Source: JAJFUV01 sp964384215 (GTDB lineage Bacteria > Acidobacteriota > Terriglobia > Bryobacterales > Bryobacteraceae). From it: a stretch of 64,000 bases of DNA. Within the stretch, counting starts at the first letter, position 1; every line of letters begins with the position of its first letter. The position numbers and the translations under genes were made by a program. Below the pieces are notes generated by a model. The model saw nothing but the letters and a program-made list of their open reading frames with translations. It did not search any database and had not been told where the DNA came from. The stretch covers positions 17,662-81,661 of the forward strand of contig CAYLLB010000023.1 of the NCBI GenBank assembly GCA_964384215.1, read 5' to 3'. Positions 16,549-24,776 of the stretch are shown piece by piece.

Positions 16549-16902
16549 GTGGACCAAGTCACATCAAGCAGTCTGGCCGCGAAATCTTGTATCCCGTGTC
16601 GTGAAGGCGTGCCCGCGCTAAAGGGCGACGTGCTCGCCGGTCTGGCAAGGCAGTTGCCACAGTGGTACGTGATGGAAGAACACCACCTGTGGCGCGCGTT
16701 CGTGTTCCCGGACTTCAGGACCGCGCTCGATTTCGTGAATCGCGCCGGTGAGATCGCCGAGGCCGAAGGACACCACCCGGATCTGACGTTGAGCTGGGGC
16801 CGTGTGGAGGCAAAAATCTACACGCACAAGATCGACGGCCTGAGCGAGAGCGATTTCATCCTTGCGGCCAAGCTCGACCGGGCGTACGCCGATCGAGCGT
16901 GA
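16549..16902 (+). CDS. Pterin-4a-carbinolamine dehydratase family protein
   Basis: A 117-residue protein. The family signature E-x-x-H-H-P is present in AEAEGHHPDLTLSWGRV, followed by the strand KIYTHKIDGLSESDF. These small enzymes dehydrate 4a-hydroxytetrahydropterin for aromatic amino acid hydroxylases, and some act in pterin metabolism more generally. No phenylalanine hydroxylase gene is in the window. The start is a GTG at 16549, supported by a strong GAGGAGGGG site just upstream; there is no ATG before the conserved region. It sits alone between two minus-strand genes. Confidence 0.88.
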   Translation: MDQVTSSSLAAKSCIPCREGVPALKGDVLAGLARQLPQWYVMEEHHLWRAFVFPDFRTALDFVNRAGEIAEAEGHHPDLTLSWGRVEAKIYTHKIDGLSESDFILAAKLDRAYADRA

Positions 16903-16920
16903 TCGCCGCTTTCTCTGGAA

Positions 16921-17856
16921 TCAGTTCTTCGGAACCGAAATAGTGATGTTGCGGAATTGCAGTCCGCCGGTGTGATCGCCCTGGATGTAGAACGGACCCG
17001 GCTCACCCTCGTTCGCATCCAACGCGCCGCCGGTGATGCCTTCAATCTCCTGGGCGTCGATCGTCTTCACGCCGTTGCGGACCACGGTGAGTGTGCGTCC
17101 CACCAATGTGACGTCGAACGTCTCCCACTGACCCGGGGTGCGCGGCAGGTCCGGCTTGGGAGCGATGCGACCGTAGATCGAACCGATACGCCGCTCGGGA
17201 GGGTTTGCAGTCAAGGGTTCGTATTCAAGCTGGATTTCGTAACGGCCTCGCAGGTAGAAGCCGCTGTTGCCATGGTCCGGGCAGTTCACTTCGAAGTGCA
17301 GCCGGAAATCGTCGAACTTGCGAGCCGACTTCAGGTTCGCGCCGTGCTCTTCGTTCACCAGCAGCCCGTTTTTCACTCCCCAGTGGCTCTTACTCGGATC
17401 TCCGATTGGCTCCCAGCCATCGAGGTTCTTGCCGTTGAACAGCGGTTCGGGATCCGTCCATGCGAGTGGGGTGGCGCGCTTCAGTTCCGGCGCACGGACA
17501 CCCGTTAGCTGTGTGGTCTCCTTCCCGCGCTTCTGAAAACCGGTAAGCTGGTTGCCGTTCGCCGTGAGTTCCCACTTGAGCGCCGGGCGCTTCTTGGACT
17601 TCTTGGCAAGATTGAGCCTCAATTTCGAATTCTTCAGCTTGAAGTCCTTCACCTGATAAACGTTGCCGCCGGTCGGCTGGAACCATACCTCCAGCGCACC
17701 GTTCTTTTCGGCGACGCCGAGCCAACTGGCTCGGGTGCTGTTGGGCGTGACTATGTTGAAATCCCAACGACCTACGAACGGATTCGTTTGAGCATGGACG
17801 ACTGCCGGTGCCATGAGAGCTGCAATCAATGAAGTTCGAACCAAAAATCGACCCAT
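16921..17856 (-). CDS. Secreted 3-keto-disaccharide hydrolase (DUF1080) domain protein
   Basis: A 311-residue protein with a signal peptide (VRTSLIAALMAPAVVHAQ). Residues about 135-311 form a DUF1080/3-keto-disaccharide hydrolase jelly roll: PLFNGKNLDGWE, then HWGVKNGLLV, DFRLHFEVNCPDHGNSGFYLRGRYEIQL and a final GLQFRNITISVP. The first 110 residues are a separate beta-rich domain (FVGRWDFNIV...LGVAEKNGALEVWFQP). The family cleaves glycosides after oxidation at C3, the reaction that Gfo/Idh/MocA enzymes can supply, and one is encoded at 14088-15431. The link is inferred from proximity and shared export, not shown. Confidence 0.85.
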   Translation of the reverse strand: MGRFLVRTSLIAALMAPAVVHAQTNPFVGRWDFNIVTPNSTRASWLGVAEKNGALEVWFQPTGGNVYQVKDFKLKNSKLRLNLAKKSKKRPALKWELTANGNQLTGFQKRGKETTQLTGVRAPELKRATPLAWTDPEPLFNGKNLDGWEPIGDPSKSHWGVKNGLLVNEEHGANLKSARKFDDFRLHFEVNCPDHGNSGFYLRGRYEIQLEYEPLTANPPERRIGSIYGRIAPKPDLPRTPGQWETFDVTLVGRTLTVVRNGVKTIDAQEIEGITGGALDANEGEPGPFYIQGDHTGGLQFRNITISVPKN

Positions 17857-17898
17857 GCTGGCAGTTTAGTACAATCGCGGAGTCTGGAGATACGAATC

Positions 17899-18774
17899 AT
17901 GCGGACATACACAATCCTAGTGACACTCGCGCTGGCCTTCGCCTCGTGCGCATTCACGCAGAACCACAAGTTGCGCGTCATCGCGTTCGGAGCGCACCCG
18001 GACGACGCGGAGATCCGCGCCGGCGGAGTGGCCGCCAAGTTTGCCGCCAAGGGCCACCTTGTGAAGTTCGTCTCCGTGACCAACGGGGACGCCGGGCACT
18101 GTGAGATGGGCGGCGGGGCGCTAGCCAAGCGCCGCCGCGCCGAAGCGCAACAAGCCGCTCGCCATCTCGGAATCGCGGAGTATGAAGTCTTCGACAACCA
18201 CGACGGCGAACTCGTCCCGTCGTTGGAGGTACGCAAACAGGTGATCCGCGCCATCCGCTTGTGGAATGCCGACATTGTGCTCTCGCCTCGCCCTTACGAC
18301 TATCACCCCGACCACCGCTACACGAGTATCCTGGTGCAGGACGCCGCATTCATGGTGCAAATCCCCATGGTGGTCACCGACGCGCCTCCGCTCAAGCGCA
18401 ATCCTGTCTTCCTGTACTTCGAAGACGGTTTCCGGAAGCCGCAGCCCTTCGCGCCGGATATCGCCATCGACGTGGATGACGTCTGGCAGAAGAAGCTCGA
18501 CGCGTTCGATGCCGAACCCTCGCAGTTTTACGAAGCCCAGCCCAAATGCTGGGGCGGAGGCATCGAGGTGCCCACGCACCCGGCGGAGCGCCGCAAATGG
18601 CTCGAGAAGAGGCGCAGCATTCCGCTGACGTCCGAAGTGCGCCGAGCGCTCGAACAGTGGTACGGCCCTGAACGCGCTGCGAAGATCGCTCACGCCGAAG
18701 CGTTTGAGCTTTGCGAGTATGGCCGCCGTGCATCCGCTGCCGAGTTGAAGAAGCTGTTCCCGTTCTTCGACTAA
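17899..18774 (+). CDS. Secreted PIG-L/LmbE-family deacetylase
   Basis: A 291-residue protein with a signal peptide that ends at a possible lipobox-like cysteine (LAFASC). The zinc motif FGAHPDDAE near the N-terminus and the later HPDH (YDYHPDHRYTS) are the hallmarks of the LmbE/PIG-L fold, whose members remove N-acetyl groups from amino sugars such as GlcNAc conjugates. The substrate is unknown. It is divergent from the DUF1080 gene, with 42 bp between the starts, and its stop is 4 bp from that of the converging methyltransferase gene. Confidence 0.87.
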   Translation: MRTYTILVTLALAFASCAFTQNHKLRVIAFGAHPDDAEIRAGGVAAKFAAKGHLVKFVSVTNGDAGHCEMGGGALAKRRRAEAQQAARHLGIAEYEVFDNHDGELVPSLEVRKQVIRAIRLWNADIVLSPRPYDYHPDHRYTSILVQDAAFMVQIPMVVTDAPPLKRNPVFLYFEDGFRKPQPFAPDIAIDVDDVWQKKLDAFDAEPSQFYEAQPKCWGGGIEVPTHPAERRKWLEKRRSIPLTSEVRRALEQWYGPERAAKIAHAEAFELCEYGRRASAAELKKLFPFFD

Positions 18775-18778
18775 TGCG

Positions 18779-19585
18779 CTACTTCACCGCTGTCGCCTTG
18801 AAGAACGTGTAGCAAAAGGTGCCGTCGACGGCAGTGGCACGATAGAGATCCGCTATGCCTTGCTCCCAGGCATCAGCGTCGACGAGTCCGGCGGAGATGG
18901 CAGTGTCGCGCACACCTTCCACCATCGCGATGAAGGTGTTCTTCGAGAATCCCTCCACCAGATGGGGACGGCTGGAGTCAACGTAGACCATGCGCGGGCT
19001 TACCTGCATCCGGCTGTAGCCCGCTTCCATCAACAGCGGATATAGGCGCCGACCGATCAGCGCGTCTCCGCCGGTGCGCGCCTGAACTTCGATCAGGCAC
19101 TCGACGACGCGTGAAGCCGCCGGTGTTTGCGGATAACAGTACCAAGAGCCGTGATCCCCTTCAATCACAGTCAGCGAGCCGCCAGGGCGCAGGACGCGTT
19201 TGAGAGCCACCAGCGCTTCGACCGGGTTCGACAGGTGTTCCAGGACGAAGCACACGAAGATGTGGTCGAAATTCTCGTCTTGAAAAGGCAGGCGGTAGAT
19301 GTCGGCGATTCCGAAGGTAACATTGCGATAGCCGGCGTCCTCAATGCGACGCCGCGCCAGTCCGATCGACTCCACAGACACGTCCACTGACACGATATGT
19401 GCTTCGGGGTTGTTCGCTGCGAGTAACACTGTCTGCGCACCCGTGCCGCATCCGCATTCAAGCACCTGAGCACCGACCGGATAAGCCGTGTCATGGTGCA
19501 GCAAGTCACTCAGCGTGGACGCCTGATCCGCCAGCCGGACGCTCTCGCGTACCGAATAACCGTGTACGTAATTTGAGTTCGCCAT
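18779..19585 (-). CDS. Class I SAM-dependent methyltransferase
   Basis: A 268-residue cytoplasmic methyltransferase. The SAM-binding core is clear: VLECGCGTGAQTVLLA, then IVSVDVSVESIGLAR, VTFGIADIYRLPF, and DHIFVCFVLEHLSNPVEAL with the post-motif VLRPGGSLTVIEGDH. It belongs to the Methyltransf_11/25-like group; I cannot assign an acceptor. The ATG at 19585 starts the conserved MANSNYVHGYS region. The frame is open further upstream, but those codons overlap the preceding MBL-fold gene. It is the second gene of a minus-strand pair with 34 bp between them. Confidence 0.83.
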   Translation of the reverse strand: MANSNYVHGYSVRESVRLADQASTLSDLLHHDTAYPVGAQVLECGCGTGAQTVLLAANNPEAHIVSVDVSVESIGLARRRIEDAGYRNVTFGIADIYRLPFQDENFDHIFVCFVLEHLSNPVEALVALKRVLRPGGSLTVIEGDHGSWYCYPQTPAASRVVECLIEVQARTGGDALIGRRLYPLLMEAGYSRMQVSPRMVYVDSSRPHLVEGFSKNTFIAMVEGVRDTAISAGLVDADAWEQGIADLYRATAVDGTFCYTFFKATAVK

Positions 19586-19619
19586 CCAATTCCCAGTCTT
19601 CCACACCTCCGCGACGCCG

Positions 19620-20453
19620 TTACTGTACTTTGACAATGCCCGGCGAAACCGCGCGGAATCTTTGCATAACGGTCGGATCGTGCCCCGGGAGGATGAATTG
19701 GGGGCTGGCGGCAAGCTTCTTCATGCGCTCGATCGTGCGGAGGTTCGACGCTGGATCCAGCGTAACCGCGTTCGCCGTCCCCTCGATGATGTACTCGTCC
19801 AGATAGGCGTCGTCGCCCGCCAGCACTATCGTTCCCTTGGCGGTGTCAACCGTGACGTTCTGCGAGGCGTAGGTGTGCTTGCCGCCCGTGTAGCACCTGA
19901 TGCCGGGAAGGATTTCGCGCGCGTCACCGTCGATCAGCATCACACGCCCCTGGGTGTTTAGCCGCACGAGTTCGATCACGTTCTCCGGATCGATGCCGAA
20001 CTTGTTCCCGCCCTTTTGCCAGGCCTGGGTGGCATAGTAGGCAAGTTCGTCCTTCTGTATCCACACGCGCGCCTTGGGAAACAGATCGATGCCATCAATG
20101 TGATCAAAATGGAAATGCGTCACGATGATGTCGGTGATATCGCCGGGCTCCAGACCGAGTTGCCGCAGCCTCTCCGTGGGCCGGACAAGCTCCGATGTCT
20201 TGAACACTCCGAGGAACCGCTCGTGGTAGTAGCCGGCATCGACCAGGATGTTGCGGCCATTGCCGCGGATGAGCCACACCATGAGCGCCGCTACCGCCTT
20301 GGGATTCGGGTGCGCCTTGCTCAGCGAAAGGCCGGGAACGGTTCCGTACCGGATTGCGAAGACGTCGTAGGGAATGACGGCGGACTGGCGTGCTTGCGAG
20401 AAGCACCCGAGGGCAAGGAAAGCCCCCAGTGCCACGGTGAGCGGCTTGCTCAA
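19620..20453 (-). CDS. Exported MBL-fold hydrolase, N-acyl homoserine lactonase-like
   Basis: A 277-residue metallo-beta-lactamase-fold protein. The zinc motif THFHFDHIDG (H-x-H-x-D-H) is complete, followed by VMLIDGDAREILPGI, LAGDDAYLDEYI and the terminal PGHDPTV. The order and spacing fit the AHL-lactonase-like branch, but quorum-quenching activity is only one possibility. I use the TTG at 20453 as start because an AAAGGAAA site sits just before it and it opens a signal peptide (SKPLTVALGAFLALGCFSQA). Longer in-frame extensions upstream enter the neighbouring fusion gene. Confidence 0.8.
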   Translation of the reverse strand: MSKPLTVALGAFLALGCFSQARQSAVIPYDVFAIRYGTVPGLSLSKAHPNPKAVAALMVWLIRGNGRNILVDAGYYHERFLGVFKTSELVRPTERLRQLGLEPGDITDIIVTHFHFDHIDGIDLFPKARVWIQKDELAYYATQAWQKGGNKFGIDPENVIELVRLNTQGRVMLIDGDAREILPGIRCYTGGKHTYASQNVTVDTAKGTIVLAGDDAYLDEYIIEGTANAVTLDPASNLRTIERMKKLAASPQFILPGHDPTVMQRFRAVSPGIVKVQ

Positions 20454-20485
20454 GGTTCGATTTCCTTTCACCGGCAGTATATCTG

Positions 20486-22624
20486 CTATTGCGTGACTCC
20501 GGCCGGCAAGCCCGTCCGGATCCAGCCTAGCACCGTGGCGCGGCCGTGCCGGGCCGCCAACTCTTTGACGCGGCCCCGGTCTTCGGCCAGGTACACAACC
20601 ACACTTTCGCGAAACCACGCGGGCAAACGCGGCGAAGCATTGGTTTCCACCACTGCGTGGAGCAACTCGTGCAGCAGCGTGCGCTCTAATGTGCCCTTCG
20701 CGCGCAACACGCCGGGCGGTTGTAATCTGATCACCCGCCCCCGCGTCGAACCCGCCACCAGTCCGCTCTCGCCGGTCGCGTCCCGGAACGCCGCCACCGT
20801 CGGGAACAGCCGGATGTGCGGCGTAGCTTGTACGCGCAAGCCGGCGCGACGTTCAGCTTCCTCGATCATGCGCTCGCATTGCGCGACCAGCGCCGAATCA
20901 GCCGATGGTTGCGTAGTCCACAACTCCAAGCGTTCCCCGCCCAATCGCCTCCATTCGAGGCCCTGTGCAGTCACGCCAACCCGCGTCGACGGGTAGTAAA
21001 AGCTCAGGATCTCGCGGTAGGTCCGCCCCTCGGCGGCCATGCGCGTCGCCCCGTGCTGGCACAGTCCGACACCGTGTCCGGAACCGTACCCGTGAAAACG
21101 GAATCCTCCGGACGAGGCGGCAACCTCATACGCCGCGCTGCGTACGAGATGCCAGCCCAGTGCCCGCCCGACGGCGAAATGCAGTTCGGAAGCAGACAAT
21201 CGCCGCCCTGATACATCCAGCCACGCGACGCGACCCGAAGCTGTCCGTTCGGTCACGCGTACGCTCGCCGCCGCGCCCCCCAAGGCGCGTCCCAGGTCTT
21301 GCGATGAGATTTCAGAACTCCACTCCATGCGCCCGCGGGACACGCAGTAAGGGTCGGTAAGAAGCCGCAGGTAGGGTGCCGCGGACTCCGGGAACACCGC
21401 CTTCGCATCCTCTGTCTGCCCTCCGCAATCCTGGTGGTAGAAAGCAGCAGCGGGCCGTCCCTGAAACCAGAGCAGTTCGCCCTCGGTGGCTTCGGCCGCC
21501 TCCCGCACACTTGCGTCCACAGCGGCCAACCGCAGGTCCTGGCAGTGCGTGGTATCGCAGAAATCGAATCCTTCCGCGCGATGCCTGGAGCGAAAATGCA
21601 CGGCGTAGCTCCGTGAAGCGACGGCCAGCGCGCGCAACGCATGCGGCTCCGGCATGCCCGCGGCTTCCCCTGCCAGCACGGCGGCAACGTACTCCTCGAG
21701 CGTCATCGACTTCACCCGCCGGAGCGACGGGTGCAGCCAGTTGAGGCACACCTTCACCCTGCCGGCTGAAGGGGACCTTGCGCTCACCAGTGCCCTGAAT
21801 ACCGCGCCCGCCACCGGAGCCGCGTCGCCGCCTCCGCTGCCGCGCTCCAGAAACACCACCACGATGTACGCCGGGCGCGCCGCCGGGGCGTATCCGGCGA
21901 ACCAGGCATGGTGAACGCCCGAAGGCGAGGAAGCGGTGCCGGTCTTGCCCGCCACGTCAAGCCCGGCCACGGCCGCCTGCTGCGCGGTGCCGAACCGCAC
22001 AGCGCTTTCTAGCCCTTTGAACAGCGGAGCCAGCACCGCATCGCCCGCCGCCCGGCGCAGGGCGAGTTTGCGATAGGCTGCGGCAAGCCCCAGCGGCGTG
22101 ACCAGCACGTCGGCCTCACCCACGGTTTGTAGGGCTCGTTCCTCCGCGCTGGCAGCTTCGCGCACTACGCCGTTCGCCTCGTCCGCCGCCAGCCCGGTGC
22201 GCGACGCGAGGCCATACCGGCGCAGCGCGGCCGCCAGTTCCGAACTCGCCAGGCGCGCCGAAGCTTCTACGAAAAATGAATTGCAGGAGTAAGCCAGCGC
22301 AGCCGGCGGAGCGAATGGTGCGTCGAAGCGCGGGTGTGTGCAATCGAGCAGGCGTCCCGCAATGCGCACCTCGCGGCGACACACCAGGGCGGTGTCCTGC
22401 TTCAAACGTCCGTTTTCAAGCAGGGCTGCCAGCGTGAAGGGCTTAATGGCCGAGCCCGGCGCGGCCAGGCGCCGCGCGGCCACTTCTAACCGGTGTGCCG
22501 CCACCAGGCGCCCGCTGGCGGCATCCAGCACCACCACCGTGCCCTGCCGGCCCGCCATGACCCGGTCCACCGCGTCCTGAACGGGCGCGGCCGCCACAGC
22601 CAGGACCAGGGCCGCTGCCATCAT
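20486..22624 (-). CDS. Penicillin-binding transpeptidase / SpoIID / HExxH metalloprotease-like three-domain fusion
   Basis: A 712-residue exported protein in three parts. Residues about 15-290 are a penicillin-binding transpeptidase with S58-x-x-K61, S113-C-N115 and K227-T-G229 all in place. Residues about 300-555 are a SpoIID domain: SMTLEEYVAAVLAGE with the likely catalytic Glu320, and GSGHGVGLCQHGA near residue 515. SpoIID is a lytic transglycosylase. Residues about 560-712 resemble peptidase-MA gluzincins, with H652-ELL-H656 and Glu673 in FRESVVVYLAED. The protein would thus combine crosslinking and glycan-cutting domains with a protease-like one. Its ATG overlaps the stop of the upstream thioesterase gene by 4 bp. 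Confidence 0.85.
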   Translation of the reverse strand: MMAAALVLAVAAAPVQDAVDRVMAGRQGTVVVLDAASGRLVAAHRLEVAARRLAAPGSAIKPFTLAALLENGRLKQDTALVCRREVRIAGRLLDCTHPRFDAPFAPPAALAYSCNSFFVEASARLASSELAAALRRYGLASRTGLAADEANGVVREAASAEERALQTVGEADVLVTPLGLAAAYRKLALRRAAGDAVLAPLFKGLESAVRFGTAQQAAVAGLDVAGKTGTASSPSGVHHAWFAGYAPAARPAYIVVVFLERGSGGGDAAPVAGAVFRALVSARSPSAGRVKVCLNWLHPSLRRVKSMTLEEYVAAVLAGEAAGMPEPHALRALAVASRSYAVHFRSRHRAEGFDFCDTTHCQDLRLAAVDASVREAAEATEGELLWFQGRPAAAFYHQDCGGQTEDAKAVFPESAAPYLRLLTDPYCVSRGRMEWSSEISSQDLGRALGGAAASVRVTERTASGRVAWLDVSGRRLSASELHFAVGRALGWHLVRSAAYEVAASSGGFRFHGYGSGHGVGLCQHGATRMAAEGRTYREILSFYYPSTRVGVTAQGLEWRRLGGERLELWTTQPSADSALVAQCERMIEEAERRAGLRVQATPHIRLFPTVAAFRDATGESGLVAGSTRGRVIRLQPPGVLRAKGTLERTLLHELLHAVVETNASPRLPAWFRESVVVYLAEDRGRVKELAARHGRATVLGWIRTGLPAGVTQ

Positions 22625-23037
22625 CGCTCGCGCTTCACCCCGAACAGTCTGAAGTACTTCTCGGGCAACCGCATGGGACGCATGTCGCGGCCGCAGAAGA
22701 TGTGCCGCGTCGTGGCCGTCGATAGCTTGCGCCCGTCGCCGGCGCGCCGCATCTCGTAACCAAAACGGACCCCTCGGGTTGTAGCTTTCTCTACCCAGGC
22801 CTTCACAATGACTTCGTCGTCGTAACGCGCCGGGTGCAGGTAGCGGCAGTTGACCTCAACCACGGCCAGCAGCAACCCGTCTTCCCGCTCCATGTCCGTA
22901 TACGAAAACCCCAGGGACCGGCACAGTTCCACGCGGCCTACTTCCATCCAAATCAGGTAGTTCGAGTGGTAGACCACACCCATCTGATCGGTCTCCGCGT
23001 AACGCACCCTCACCGTGGATTCGTGTGAACGTATCAT
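22621..23037 (-). CDS. YbgC-like hotdog acyl-CoA thioesterase
   Basis: A 138-residue hotdog-fold protein. The signature VRYAETDQMGVVYHSNYLIWMEVGR carries the catalytic aspartate of the 4-hydroxybenzoyl-CoA thioesterase/YbgC family; the rest (VNCRYLHPARYDDEVIVKAWVE) fits the fold and length. It hydrolyses acyl-CoA thioesters; in proteobacteria YbgC is associated with the Tol-Pal envelope system, which is not present here. It lies upstream of and overlaps the transpeptidase-SpoIID gene (ATGA), so the two are translationally coupled. Confidence 0.9.
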   Translation of the reverse strand: MIRSHESTVRVRYAETDQMGVVYHSNYLIWMEVGRVELCRSLGFSYTDMEREDGLLLAVVEVNCRYLHPARYDDEVIVKAWVEKATTRGVRFGYEMRRAGDGRKLSTATTRHIFCGRDMRPMRLPEKYFRLFGVKRER

Positions 23038-23102
23038 CGGGGACGATTATAGCGAACCGAAACAGATTCCCCCTTCTTAGCGTCTGCTAGTATGGCTGGA
23101 GA

Positions 23103-23822
23103 GTGACAATCACTATCCTGTTTTTTGGTTTTCTAAGGGATATTGCCGGGGCGGGCGAGGTACGCTTGGAGGTGGAGCCGGGCGCCACACTGGGCAGCGT
23201 CTTCGACCATTTTGCCGCCCTCTACCCGCAACTCGAGCAGCGGCGTTCAAGCATCATGCTGGCGCGCAATCAACAATTCGGCACACCGCGGACCGAGCTT
23301 GAGCCTGGCGACGAGGTAGCGTTCCTGCCGCCAGTGAGCGGCGGCGTCCCGGAGTATTCGCAAGTCATCGAAGACGGGACGCGCGGCTTTTTCGCCCTCA
23401 CGCGCGCAAAAATCGACACGGCGAGTATAGCCCGGCGCGTCCTCCAGCCGCGCGACGGCGCCCTAGTCACTTTCGAAGGCGTGGTGCGCGATAACAGCGC
23501 CGGCCGCAAGACCCTTTATCTCGAATACGATGGCTACGAGGCCATGGCAGTGAAAATCATGGCCGAACTTGGCGTCGAGATCGCCGCGGCGCACGAATTG
23601 ACCGGCATCGCCATGGTACACAGGTTGGGACGCATCGAGATTGGCGAGGCCGCCGTCGTCATCGCCGTCAGCGCACCGCACCGCCATGCGGCCTTCGACG
23701 CCGCACGCGAGGGGATCGACCGCCTGAAGAAGCGCGTCCCCGTCTGGAAGAAGGAGCATTTCGCGGACGGCGAAGTATGGGTGGAGGGCGAGTGGGAAAC
23801 ACCGCGAAAGAGCGCGGGATGA
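23103..23822 (+). CDS. Molybdopterin synthase fusion, MoaD-MoaE
   Basis: A 239-residue fusion of both subunits of molybdopterin synthase, which converts cyclic pyranopterin monophosphate to molybdopterin. Residues 1-81 are MoaD-like (FFGFLRDIAGAGEVRLEV, then LEPGDEVAFLPPVSGG). Residues about 88-239 are MoaE (LVTFEGVVRDN, VHRLGRIEIGEAAVVIAVSAPHRHAAF, RLKKRVPVWKKE with the catalytic lysines). MoaD needs a free C-terminal Gly-Gly for its thiocarboxylate, but here Gly80-Gly81 is internal, so cleavage after it is expected, as reported for mycobacterial MoaX. The start is a GTG at 23103. The stop overlaps the start of the next gene. Confidence 0.9.
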   Translation: MTITILFFGFLRDIAGAGEVRLEVEPGATLGSVFDHFAALYPQLEQRRSSIMLARNQQFGTPRTELEPGDEVAFLPPVSGGVPEYSQVIEDGTRGFFALTRAKIDTASIARRVLQPRDGALVTFEGVVRDNSAGRKTLYLEYDGYEAMAVKIMAELGVEIAAAHELTGIAMVHRLGRIEIGEAAVVIAVSAPHRHAAFDAAREGIDRLKKRVPVWKKEHFADGEVWVEGEWETPRKSAG

Positions 23823-24775
23823 GGAGCGCGTTCGTATTGCTGTCCCTGGCGCTGGCCGCAATGGCCCAGCCACTCGAAGATGCACCTTTTTTCAAAGTCG
23901 ACGTGCGCCTGGTGCGCGTCCTGGCCACCGTGAAAGACTCCGCGGGCCAACCGGTGGGCACGCTGCAAAAGGACGATTTCCGGATCCTCGACAACGGTAT
24001 TCCTCAGGAACTGGCCGTCTTCGACCGCTACACCGAGCAGCCGTTGTCGGTATCGCTGCTCGTGGACACCAGCGCTTCCACGGCCAAAGAACTGCGCTAC
24101 GAGCTGGATTCGGCTTTGCGCTTCGTGAAGGCGCTCTTCGCGGGTGGCAATCCCGAAGACGCGCTTTCGCTGTATAGTTTCAATTACGCCGTCACGCTGC
24201 ACTCCAGCTTCACGCGCCGTGCCGCGCGCATCGAGCAGGAACTGAAGAGCCTTCGCCCGACCGGCGGCACCTCGCTCTATGATGCCGTTTACTGGGCATC
24301 GCAACACTTGGAGGACCGGCCGGGACGGCACGCTATAATCGTCGTCACCGACGGCGGCGACACCACTTCGGTTAAGAATTTCCACCAGGCACTCGAAGCG
24401 GCGCACTTGGCCGATGCCGTCATTTACTCGATCCTTGTGATGCCCATCACCAACGAAGCCGGGCGCAACATCGGTGGTGAAAACGCCCTGGCCACCATGG
24501 CGGCCCGCACCGGCGGACGCGTCTTCGCCCCCAGCGTCGGCCCGGCCCTCGATGACGCTTTCTCGGAAATCCTGCGCGATTTGCGCACCCAGTACCTGCT
24601 GGGCTTCTATCCGAAAGACGTGCCTCCTTCGAAGGATCGCTTTCACCGTCTGGAAATCCAGCTCAAGCGTCCAGGATTGCAGGTGCAGGCGCGCAACGGC
24701 TATTATGGGGATTCAGCCACTTCGACGGGCGCCTGGGAACCGCAGCGCGGCCCCAAACGTACCGACCGGCCCTAA
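23819..24775 (+). CDS. Secreted VWFA-related protein of the acidobacterial type
   Basis: A 318-residue protein whose ATG overlaps the moaDE stop (ATGA). After a signal peptide (MRSAFVLLSLALAAMAQ) comes FKVDVRLVRVLATVKDSAG, then LQKDDFRILDNGIPQELAVF, the opening of VWFA-related proteins common in Acidobacteriota. The metal-adhesion site is VDTSAST (DxSxS), with RPTGGTSLYDAV and VVTDGGDTTS further on. The last conserved block, QYLLGFYPKD...GYYG, is the usual family ending. The role of the family is unknown. It precedes hfq by 1 bp. Confidence 0.87.
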   Translation: MRSAFVLLSLALAAMAQPLEDAPFFKVDVRLVRVLATVKDSAGQPVGTLQKDDFRILDNGIPQELAVFDRYTEQPLSVSLLVDTSASTAKELRYELDSALRFVKALFAGGNPEDALSLYSFNYAVTLHSSFTRRAARIEQELKSLRPTGGTSLYDAVYWASQHLEDRPGRHAIIVVTDGGDTTSVKNFHQALEAAHLADAVIYSILVMPITNEAGRNIGGENALATMAARTGGRVFAPSVGPALDDAFSEILRDLRTQYLLGFYPKDVPPSKDRFHRLEIQLKRPGLQVQARNGYYGDSATSTGAWEPQRGPKRTDRP

Positions 24776-24776
24776 T

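Noticed and set aside
20486..22624. Splitting the long fusion gene into two or three genes
   Set aside because: The frame is continuous, all three sets of motifs are intact, and I see no internal start with a ribosome site, so one protein is the simplest reading.
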